A DNA stretch of 64,000 bases from Plecoglossus altivelis (taxonomy: Eukaryota; Chordata; Actinopteri; Osmeriformes; Plecoglossidae). The notes under the pieces were generated by a model, which did not search any database, had not been told where the DNA came from, and was given only the letters and a program-made list of their open reading frames with translations. The translations under genes and the position numbers were made by a program. The DNA is taken from assembly GCA_036571765.1 (NCBI GenBank), contig BROE01000018.1, forward strand, positions 17,382,421 to 17,446,420, read 5' to 3'. This document shows, piece by piece, positions 55,471 through 64,000 of this stretch (its first letter is position 1; each line of letters starts with the position of its first letter).

Positions 55471-55650
55471 TCATGGAACAGTCATTACGTTCAGTAATTT
55501 ATGAAGTCTTCTCATTGTCCCAAAGGGCAACATTGCGACAGGAAGAAGAATCTCGTTTACGGTTCTTTTCTACTTCCTTTCACACCGGCGCTTGGCAGGA
55601 AAATGGTGACACTCCCGTGTGGTTGAATAAAACCTGTGGATTGAGTGCTG
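55471..55650 (+). repeat. Copy 1 of a 180-bp dispersed duplication
   Basis: Nearly identical (about six differences) to 57792-57972. Right of ctggattgagtgctg the two copies diverge at once, and likewise left of tcatggaacag. Copy 1 lacks the gtaaga donor found after copy 2. Confidence 0.88.
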
Positions 55651-56443
55651 ACAGATCAGAAAGCGCAACTAACTTTCTTCCAACCTTTTCAAAGAGGGCT
55701 TGAAAGGAACTGAGTGAATCGTTCTCTGTACTTCTGAGAACTCTGGGCAGAGTACCTCTCAAGATGTGGAACCTAGGGTTACAGACCTCCGCCTGGGCTT
55801 GCTACAGTACTCTGAGGGCTGATGGACTTTACCCACAGAGCCACGTTCAAATATTCCTACGTTCCCGGCGCTATCTGCAGTCGTTTGTTGGTGTGGTTCA
55901 AGTGACGTATACGACCTTCCACACACACGCACGCACACACACACACACACGTAAGAACAAGGGACCCGTCCCAAAGTTTTTCACACAATAGACAGCGCAT
56001 TGTCGGGTCATCTTTACAGAGTAAACCTGGCTTCAATACGTGCTGCGTTTCTAGTCCTGCGCTAGGCAGGTTGCTAAGAGACCAAAAGTCTAACTGAAGT
56101 GCATGCTAAAAGGAATGTGTGGTGAGTGTTCTGTTATTAGTTGGTCAGGAGGTGTGGGGGCGGGTAGATGCGAAGAAAACTAGGAGTTATGGAAGAACAA
56201 GGGGAGGATGGAGGAGGGGGAATGAAAGGGCAGAATAGATTATACCATCTCTGAAGGACATTCTGCACCTTTGTCCAGTTCTGGGGGAAGCTACTGCCCT
56301 CTTCAGCAGTCTTGTCTGTGGCCTTCACAGACAACAGGATCACTCAGCAGTAAAGTAGAAGACCAAACTCCACCAACATCGTTTGTGTCGCGCTAAGAAA
56401 ACGAACAGTTGATTAAAGGGCAGGCAAACTTCAAAATGACCTG

Positions 56444-56970
56444 AGTTACCCTCCCCTCCCAGCTAAAGAAGCGGTAAAACATCTCTGCATAATCGCTGTC
56501 GCCTACTCGATCTAAATTAGCTCGTTGCAATTTGTCTTGCTAATCCAACTGTTCTTATTTTCCAACAAAAAAAATGAAATAAAAAAAATCACACTAGGAA
56601 AAAAACGAATTAAATCAAGAAACATTCTGTGACATTTCAACTTTTTTTTCCTGCTGCATCGCAAACGTACAGAACCGTGACATCGTCGGCCTCCATTGTA
56701 TCCAAGTTACCCTCCCCTCCCTGCTAAAGAAGCGGTAAAACATCTACCACATTACTGTCGCCTACTCAATCTTAGTCAGCTCGTTGCAATTTGTCTTGCT
56801 AATCCAACTGTTCTTATTTTCCTCAAAAAAAACCACACAAAAAACAACCTAATCACACTATGAAAAAAACGAATGAAATCAAGAAACATTCTGTGACATT
56901 TCAACTTTTTTTTTCCTGCTGCGTCGCAAACGTACAGAACCGTGACATCGTCAGCCTCCATCGTATCCAA
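56444..56970. repeat. 262-bp tandem duplication
   Basis: 56444-56705 and 56706-56970 are head-to-tail copies beginning gttaccctcccctcc and ending gtatccaa. They differ by scattered substitutions and A-run lengths. Neither copy has a convincing gene; a 64-codon minus-strand ORF in copy 2 is not recognised. 56971-57790 is AT-rich unique sequence with an (ATTC)n patch near 57427. Confidence 0.9.
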
Positions 56971-57791
56971 ACCAATCTGAGAACTTTGTGAACCGTCACA
57001 CCCACAGTCGAGCTTAATCCGCTGTCTCGATGATCTGATCCTCTCTACTCACCCCGCCTGCTGGCAAACGCCCTCCGCAGATGGTCCCACCATTCACATA
57101 GAAAACACAGACATATTCAGACACGAAACGTTGTCGCACATTCATACTACTGAAGACTGAAAAGTCACCGTAAGACACTCCTCCCTTGCCAGATTTCTGA
57201 TGGCAAATATAATAAATAAATAAGGAATTGTTGATACAGGCCTGCAGATAAATAAATATAATATTCGAGCCTATCCAAATCTAATACCACATCAAATATG
57301 CAATTGTGGTGACACTCCTGTTCAGGACAAATCACTGATGCACCTCACAGTGTTTTCTGAAGTGAGTGTTTTCTGAAGTGATTGTTTTCTCCCACAGTTC
57401 ACATTTTGAGACAACCATTTTTCTATATTCATTCATTCATTCATTCATTCAATGAAAACCACTGATTCATAATCATTTTATTTTTTGATTATATTTATTT
57501 ATAGCCTCTATCAGTGCACCTTACAACATTTATTGAGATAAATTACTGGGGGGCTACCACAATAATCTGATGAAGTGTCAAGGCGTATAGCTAGAAATGT
57601 GTTTTTGGCCTTAGAAATACGTGTTCATTTAGTCAGTGATAGTTACGGTGATGGTAATAATTTGTAATAAGATAAAACCATATGTGTGTTTATTAGTGAA
57701 AATTATACTATGAGATATATAATATGGACAGTATATTCAATGTGCACACAATTGACAAATGTTGAAATCCATGTTTTTAATATTATTATTA

Positions 57792-57983
57792 TCATGGAAC
57801 AGTCATTACGTTCAGTAATTTATGAAGCCTTCTCATTGTCGCAAAGGGCAACATTGCGACAGGAAGAAGAATCTCGTTTACGGTTCTTTTCTACTTCCTT
57901 TCACACCGGCGCTTAGCAGGAAAAATTGTGACACTCTCGTGTGGTTGAATAAAACCTGTGGATTGAGTGCTGCAACGTGTAAG
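57792..57983 (+). promoter_or_regulatory. eif3d: Likely eif3d promoter and non-coding exon 1
   Basis: The segment holds a pyrimidine-rich stretch ttcttttctacttcctttc (about 57885-57903), like the 5' terminal tract of translation-machinery mRNAs, and a strong donor gtgtaag/gtaaga at 57983/57984. The eif3d start codon lies three bases into the next exon (58700), so a non-coding first exon is required somewhere upstream. Its assignment here is inference. Confidence 0.4.
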
Positions 57984-58702
57984 GTAAGATTCAAACAACG
58001 CGTATAAAGATATGGGAGCGTTTGTAATATTTCAGGATAGGCAAATGTGTTTAATACTGATCGTAATGTGAGGTCCATGAGTAGGACGTGGCCTAGCACT
58101 CTTCCAGCTAGGTTGCTATTGCTAATGCTAGCCAGCTGGCTAGTAATCTTAGCGACCACCTGGTTTTTGCCAATGCTAGTTTCCTCCGCCTCCAACCGTC
58201 CTCACGTATTTTAACTATACAGATTGTGTGCTTAGTTTTGATATCCTTTTACAAACCCATACTACCGATATAACAGGTTAGTAGAATAGCATTCGTAATC
58301 TAGTATGAATTATTTTATAGTTCAAAAAAATGAATTAAAAAGATAACCAGTGATAGCGAGGTGAACTTACTTAGCTTCCCCATACAAATCTGTTTCAAGA
58401 CCAAACCTGAGATCGGGAACACTGATCTGCAGTTCTTTAAAAAAAAAAAAACAACAACCTTACATTGAGTTGAAGGGTGAGAAGGGAGAAGTCAATGATG
58501 ACTAGTCCACTGCGCAAACTGATGGGTGCGTGAACGTTCCTCAAAGTGAAGAGAGCAGTGCTGAATATAGTCTGAGACCTTGTTACTAACATCAGCGCTG
58601 GTTAGCAAACGTGTTCATTTTGTCTAGCGATTTCACTCAGATCTTGAAGCTGATATTTTTCATACAAAACGCGTTATCCGTTTCTTTTTTTAAATTCAGG
58701 AC

Positions 58703-58825
58703 ATGGCGAAGTTCCACGCGCCTGTGATCCAGGACAACCCGTCCGGTTGGGGCCCCTGCGCCGTACCGGATAAGTTTAAGGACATGCCCTATCAGCCCTT
58801 CAGTAAAGGAGACCGTCTGGGCAAG
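58703..58825 (+). CDS. eif3d: eif3d first coding exon
   Basis: 41 codons from MAKFHAPVIQ to KGDRLGK. The exon itself starts at 58700, so only GAC precedes the ATG in it. Confidence 0.95.
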
Positions 58826-61800
58826 GTAAGTGATGGGCCTCTCATGTGGCCTGACTCCACTGATGTTGGCAAAAAAAAACATATAGCTAGAAATGTCAGA
58901 ATTGTAATAACGGTTACGCTCAAAATATTCGTCACTTCCGTACTCAACGTGAAACGATGGCTGGAGCAGAATCACTCCACGTTTGTGTTCTGCTTCGATA
59001 ACGTCGGAAATCGCGGCCACTTTGTGGGGTTTTTTTCTCCATGAATAGTTTCAATTCAATTCAATTTATTTTTGTAACGCCCAAAATCACAACAACAGTT
59101 GCCTCGAAGGGCGACAAGGATTCCATCATTGGTCAATAAACAGAAAACCACATTATAAAAAAGTACATATGATTTTAGCAACTGGATGACTGTCCCGGAA
59201 CATCCCCTGTCCTTAGACCCTCCTTCTCGGCAAGGAAAAACTACAAAAAAACCCTGTGGGAAAAAGTAGAAACCTCAGGGAGAACCACAGTGAAGGAGAG
59301 ATCCTGCTCCCACGGACGGACAGGCTGTAGATGTTCCAGGACTGGTGTGCATCCATATTGCGATGGACTGTAAAGAAAGAACCCCTCAGGCGAAAGGAAG
59401 GGTTCATCTAGATCATTAGGTGCGAGGAGAGTTCGGCTATCCAGCGAAGTGGGTCTGAGGAAAGCAGTTCGTCTGTTGTACGAAGTACCTCCGACAGTTG
59501 AGGAGCACCCGGGTCCACAGATCAAGTCGCTAGGCGGGGCGAGGCATGTAGGGTGGAGTCATCGCCATGGCAGCATCCAGGACAGAGCCCACCTCGGAGG
59601 GATCGAAACTTGTGTACAGCGACGAACAGACCATAGCGAACTACGATATCAACTAATGCCCTGCCCATAAGCCATTTCGAAGAGAAATGCTTTAAGCCTG
59701 GTCTTAAATAAAGAGACTGAGTCGGCCTCTTTAACATGAACAGGGAGCTGATTCCATAACACAGGAGCTTGGTAGCTAAATGCTCTACCCCCTACTGTGC
59801 TTTTGGAGACTCGAGGAACCACCAATAGTCCAGCGCTTTCGGAGTTTGGCTTCAGAAACGTGACACAATGCATATTCCCCACTTACAATAGGTTGGTAAC
59901 AGGATACGGTTTTGGCTATGATTTGTATAGTGTGAAATGGGATATTTTCATGTATTCACTTCACCTTACTGGTTTGAAAACAAAGGTTGCCCGCTGCCAT
60001 TATAGCGAAATATAAAACACCAGCTATGGAGTCTAGGACGTTTAATAACTGTGTTTCTACTTGTGCAGGTGGCAGACTGGACTGGTGCAACCTACCAGGA
60101 TAAGAGATACACAAGTAAGGAACATGCTGTAACTTCGTAAGATCTCTCTCTCCCCCCGCCCCCCCCTGCCCACGTTTCAGAACCATGTTATTGGCGTGTT
60201 CACAGCCTGAATAACAGGCGTGTTTTCCCCAGATAAGTATTCCTCTCAGTTCGGTGGAGGCAGCCAGTACGCGTACTTCCATGAGGAGGACGAGACGAGC
60301 TTCCAGCTGGTGGACACGGCCAAGACACAGAAGACTGCCTACCAGAGGAACCGCATGCGCTTCGCTCAGGTACAGGACACACGCACGCCACGGTTACACG
60401 CCACGGTTACACGCCATGGTTACACGCCATGGTTACACGCCACGGTTACACATACCTGTACACCCACGCGCACACGCCACGGTTACACGCCATAGTTACA
60501 CATACCTGTACACGCACGCCACGGTTACACATACCAGTACACCCACACACGCCACGGTTACACATACCTGTACACGCACGCCACGGTTACACGCCATGGT
60601 TACACATACCTGTACACCCACACGCGTGCAAGACACACTGTGTCACTGTGTCCCCTGGCGTCTCATCTTGTTTGCAGAGGAACCTGCGCAGAGACAAGGA
60701 CCGTAGGAACGTCACTCAGTTCAACATGCAAACTCTGCCCAAGAGCGCTAAGCAGAAGGAGAGGTGAGCTGTGCTGTCTGTCAGGAGGATGCCCTAGCAA
60801 ACTGCCAGGGAGTCAGACTACCAACACATATGTCTCTCTCTCTACATCTCTCTTTTTGTCTCTCTCCCCCCTCCTTCTCTCTCTCTCTGTCTGTCTCTTG
60901 GTCTCCCTCTCTCTGTCTCTCTTTTTCACTCTGTCTCTCTCTCTGTCTCTCTCTGTCTCTCTCTGTCTCTCTCTGTCTCTCTCTGTCTCTCTCTGTCTCT
61001 CTCTGTCTCTCTCTGTCTGTCTGTCTGTCTCTCTCTCTCCCCTTCTCTCCCTTCAGGGACCGTATGCGTCTGCAGAAGAAGTTCCAGAAGCAGTTTGGTG
61101 TCCGTCAAAAGTGGGACCAGAAATCCCAGGTATGCTACCATGTGACCTCGGTCATGTTTGTTCTGAGGTGAAACCACCCGTTTCCCATGAGCGACCATCG
61201 AAAGTCCAAACGTGTTGTGGCCTCAACCAATCAGAACCTACCAGTGATGCATCTTGACAAGGTTCCTACTCAGCTTCTTCACAAATGCTAATGCTACCAT
61301 ACTGCTTTTTATTCCCACTTTCTTTCCTCCTCCCCCCTCCCTACCTCTGTCTCCTTCCTCCCCTCCTTCCCTCCTCCCTCCTTTCCCCCCATCCCTTCCC
61401 TCCCTCCCTCCCCTCCCCTCCTCCCCCTCTCTCCTTATTCTTCAAGGCCCAGTTAAAGCCCCGAGACTCGTCTGTGGAGGTTCGGAGCGACTGGGAGGTG
61501 AAGGAGGAGATGGACTTCCCTCGCTTGATGAAGATGAGATACATGGAGGTGGAAGATCCCACTGACATGTAAGAACTGCTGGTTCACATACACACATACA
61601 CACTCACACACACATACACACTCACACACACACACTCACACACATACACACACTCACTCACACACATACACACACACACATATAGACACTCACGCACACA
61701 CTCACTCACACACACACTTACTCACTTACACACTCACATACACACTTACTCACGCACACACTCACTCACTTAAACACTCACAGACTCACTCACAAAAACA

Positions 61801-64000
61801 CACAAACTTAAACGCATACTCGCGCGCGCGCGCGCACACACCTACAAACAAAAGCTTTGCACAGTGAGGGTATGCTACCCTGTCAACACTGCTGCGTTTG
61901 CAGCTGCGTGATGCTAACCAGACCTTGCAGACAAGGTTGGTACATTGACTTTAGAAAAGCTCCCCGCTGTCAATTTACATTCAAAGCATGCTGCTGCAAA
62001 TCTACTGGGTCCTAACAGTGCGTATCCGCTGGACAGTAGCATCAGCAGCAAATGTTCTTGTTCTTAATTCAAAACAGCGGAACCAAGGCCAGGTTCTGAT
62101 AGGAGGGTCTAGAGGCCAGCCAGGTGAGGAGGTTAACAGCTGCGCTGCTATAGGCTAATGAAGGTGAACATCAGAGAGGCAGCCTTTTGACAGAGAGATC
62201 ATCTGGAAAGGTCATCACGCTTACTGTCCTCTAGACCCCTCCGGTCTCTGTCGGCTTAGTTACCGCTGCCGTGGCGACAGCTGCCAGAGGAAAGGCGGGA
62301 GGATAGTGAGATTTAATTGGATAAGGTTTTATTCTATTTTTGTCATCTTTCGGTCAGGAGTTAGTAGAGGGGAGTATGTAAGGAAGTGTGCAAAAATGAT
62401 TTGTCGCAAAAAATATCAAAAGTAAAGTTTTTTTTTTTCTCTTTTAAATTTTAACGAATGGAATGAAAAGACTACATTTTCTCAACAAGTAGCTTTTTAT
62501 TCAGGATCAGGTAGGATAAGAAATAGAATACAGTCGATTTTTCCACGAAAGCTTTTGAATTCTCGTGAACAATAGACCAGACGTACCCACGCATCGGTGG
62601 AAATTTACAGACCTGCTCAAAAGAGCCCCCACGCCCATCCAGAGCAGCTCCTGAATGAGTTGACGTCTTATCAGGGTTGGAGGGAAGGTTGAACCAAAGA
62701 AGAAAATGATGGTGAAAACCTCTAGCTGCTTTCCACAGCTGAGAGTCGGTACCTTTCTGGAATGAGCGCAGGATGTGATCTCTTAACACGTTTCTCCTCC
62801 TTTCTCCCTTCTCCTCTCTCCCTTCACCTCCTCTCTCCCTTCACCTCCTCTCTCGCTTCACCTCCTCTCTCCCTTCACCTCCTCTCTCCCTTCACCTCCT
62901 CTCTCCCTTCACCTCCTCTCTCCCTTCTCCTCCTCTCTCCCTTCACCTCCTCTCTCCCTTCACCTCCTCTCTCCCTTCTCCTCCTCTGTCCCTTCTTCTC
63001 CTCTCTCCCTCCCCCTCCTCTCTCTCTCACAGTGAGTGCTGCGGGGCGCTCGAGTACTACGATAAGGCCTTTGACCGCATCACCACTCGAAACGAGAAAT
63101 CTCTGCGGAGCATCAAGAGGATCTTCCACACGGTGACCACCACTGATGACCCGGTCATCCGCAAGGTAACCACGCTCACGCCTCCAGGAATCACCTCTCA
63201 CAGTGCTCGCTCATCTCATGAGCTTAGCGTGTTTGTGTGTTCGTGTGTTCTTGTGTCTTCTTGTGTGTGTGTCTTCTTGTGTGCGTCTTCTTGTGTGTGT
63301 GTGTGTGTGTTCTTGTGTGCGTGTGTGTGTTCTTGTGTGCGTGTTCGTGTGTGCGTGTTCTTGTGTGCGTGTGTGTGTTCTTTTGTGTGCGTGTGTGTGT
63401 TCGTTTGTGCATGTTCTTGTGTGTGTGTGTGTGTGCGTGTTCTTGTGTGCGTGTTCTTGTGTGCGTGTTCTTGTGTGCGTGTTCTTGTGTGCGTGTTCTT
63501 GTGTGCGTGTGTGTGTTCTTGTGTGCGTGTGCGTGTTCTTGTGTGCGTGTGCGTGTTCTTGTGTGCGTGTGCGTGTTCTTGTGTGCATGTTCTTGTGTGT
63601 GTGTGTGTGTTCTTGTAGGCGTGTGTGTGTTCTTGTAGGCGTGTGTGTTTTTTTGTGTGTTCGTTCGTGTGTGTGTTCGTGTGTGTGTGTGTTCTTGTGT
63701 GCATGTTCTTGTGTGTGTGTGTGTGTGTGTGTTCTTGTGTGCGTGTGCGTGTTCTTGTGTGCGTGTTCTTGTGTGCGTGTGTGTGTGTTCTTGTGGGCAT
63801 GTGTGTGTTCTTGTGGGCGTGTGTATTTTTTTGTGTGTGTGTTCTTGTGTGTGTTCTTATGTATTCATGTGTGTGTGTAGCTGGCTAAGACCCAGGGGAA
63901 CGTGTTTGCCACCGATGCCATCCTGGCCACCCTGATGTGCTGCACGCGCTCAGTCAACTCCTGGGACATCATTGTCCAGAGGGTGGGCAACAAGCTGTTC
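58703..64000 (+). CDS. eif3d: eIF3 subunit d, 5' part
   Basis: eIF3d is a subunit of the eukaryotic initiation factor 3 complex on the 40S ribosome and contains a cap-binding domain used for selective mRNA translation. Eight coding exons are in frame: 58703-58825, 60069-60114, 60233-60369, 60678-60763, 61057-61129, 61447-61568, 63033-63165 and 63881 to beyond 64000, covering about 250 residues (human protein about 550). MAKFHAPVIQDNPSGWGPCA, KVADWTGATYQDKRYTNKY, the Arg/Lys-rich RNLRRDKDRRN segment and KLAKTQGNVFATDAILATLM are close to the vertebrate consensus. The N-terminal part joins eIF3d to the eIF3 core; the cap-binding domain lies mostly right of the window. Introns carry minisatellites and a LINE fragment. 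Confidence 0.95.
59045..59882 (-). mobile_element. 5'-truncated LINE fragment in eif3d intron
   Basis: On the minus strand 59882-59649 encodes a fragment with LLVVPRVSKSTVGGRAF, WNQLPVHVKEADSVSLFK and TRLKAFLF, the typical C-terminal end of an L2/CR1-class fish reverse transcriptase ORF. It is followed by an untranslated part with the common gggaaaaagtagaaacctca block, and ends at 59045 in (ttgaa)n. The 5' part is missing, so it cannot move. Confidence 0.78.
60069..60114 (+). CDS. eif3d: eif3d exon (VADWTGATYQDKRYT)
   Basis: 46 bases after ttgtgcag, ending in a split Asn codon before gtaagg. Confidence 0.93.
60233..60369 (+). CDS. eif3d: eif3d exon (KYSSQFGGGSQYAYF)
   Basis: 137 bases, completing Asn and ending QRNRMRFAQ before gtacag. 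Confidence 0.95.
60375..60630. repeat. Minisatellite in eif3d intron
   Basis: About 15 variants of cacgccacggttacac and catacctgtacaccc, starting six bases after the exon end. Confidence 0.9.
60678..60763 (+). CDS. eif3d: eif3d exon (RNLRRDKDRRN)
   Basis: 86 bases, basic RNLRRDKDRRNVTQFN to SAKQKE plus a split Arg codon. Confidence 0.95.
60835..61050. repeat. CT microsatellite in eif3d intron
   Basis: (tctctctg)n for about 215 bases, serving as the pyrimidine tract of the next acceptor cccttcag. Confidence 0.92.
61057..61129 (+). CDS. eif3d: eif3d exon (DRMRLQKKFQKQFG)
   Basis: 73 bases, ending RQKWDQKSQ before gtatgc. Confidence 0.95.
61447..61568 (+). CDS. eif3d: eif3d exon (KPRDSSVEVRSDWEV)
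   Basis: 122 bases if the acceptor is cttcaag at 61446, giving AQLKPRDSS. A second AG at 61452 (gcccag) would drop Ala-Gln and give LKPRDSS. The human protein has KSQKPRDSS with neither. It ends DPTD plus two bases of Ile. Confidence 0.92.
61580..61845. repeat. AC microsatellite
   Basis: (AC)n with tcac and cactcactta variants, ending in (GC)n at about 61821-61835. 61846-62785 is unique sequence without a recognised feature. Confidence 0.92.
62795..63028. repeat. CT-rich 15-bp repeat
   Basis: About 14 copies of tctcccttcacctcc, running to the acceptor tctctctcacag of the next exon. Confidence 0.92.
63033..63165 (+). CDS. eif3d: eif3d exon (ECCGALEYYDKAFDR)
   Basis: 133 bases: ECCGALEYYDKAFDRITT to TTTDDPVIRK before gtaacc. 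Confidence 0.95.
63215..63878. repeat. GT minisatellite (tgtgtgcgtgttct)
   Basis: About 660 bases of (GT)n with gttcttgtgtgcgt units. It runs right up to the acceptor gtgtgtag of the next eif3d exon. Confidence 0.95.
63881..64000 (+). CDS. eif3d: eif3d exon, cut by window edge
   Basis: LAKTQGNVFATDAILATLM, CCTRSVNSWDIIVQRVGNK and LF up to the last base, with no donor yet. Confidence 0.93.
   Translation, partial: MAKTQGNVFATDAILATLMCCTRSVNSWDIIVQRVGNKLF

Overview
The window looks like nuclear DNA of a teleost fish. It carries six multi-domain vertebrate genes with GT-AG introns, whose neighbours match human chromosome 22q12-q13 (GRAP2-FAM83F and CYTH4-RAC2-SSTR3-EIF3D blocks). The spaces between exons are packed with micro- and minisatellites, a palindromic hAT-like MITE, LINE 3' ends and one 592-base assembly gap. 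No prokaryotic operon, CRISPR array or intact mobile element was seen.

Layout from left to right. 1-1480: degenerate telomere-like repeat, a 33-bp minisatellite and a retroelement tail. 1623-2353 (+): last two coding exons of a GRAP2/GADS-like adaptor. 3074-10048 (+): complete fam83f in five coding exons, about 521 residues, ending in a CaaX box; its second intron holds the N gap. 13454-about 21492 (-): cyth4 (cytohesin, Arf exchange factor). Its PH half is clean, but its Sec7 half is damaged or partly unrecognisable. 23360-33024 (+): rac2, six coding exons, divergent from cyth4; exon 4 is 59 instead of 63 bases and breaks the frame. 33025-48879: about 16 kb without a recognised coding gene, mostly repeats, with a plausible non-coding first exon for the next gene. 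48880-50379 (+): sstr3, one uninterrupted 499-residue receptor ORF. 50380-58702: repeats, including a 180-bp duplication of the likely eif3d first-exon region. 58703-64000 (+): eif3d, first eight coding exons (residues 1 to about 250), running off the right edge.

The genes do not form one pathway. Still, GRAP2, cytohesin-4 and Rac2 are all blood-cell signalling proteins in mammals, and rac2 and cyth4 stand head to head about 2 kb apart, so shared regulation is possible (inference).

The most unusual property is how tandem repeats interact with splice sites. At three genes (grap2, rac2, cyth4) an exon-end 5' splice site has been copied into, or abuts copies in, a tandem repeat. Several 3' splice sites have a (GT)n tract where a pyrimidine tract is expected. 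The sstr3 coding start lies just behind a roughly 950-base pyrimidine tract. In sstr3 a 15-bp coding repeat multiplies N-glycosylation sites in the extracellular tail. The breaks in rac2 exon 4 and cyth4 could be assembly errors or real damage; raw reads or cDNA would decide. I found no convincing wholly new biological system.
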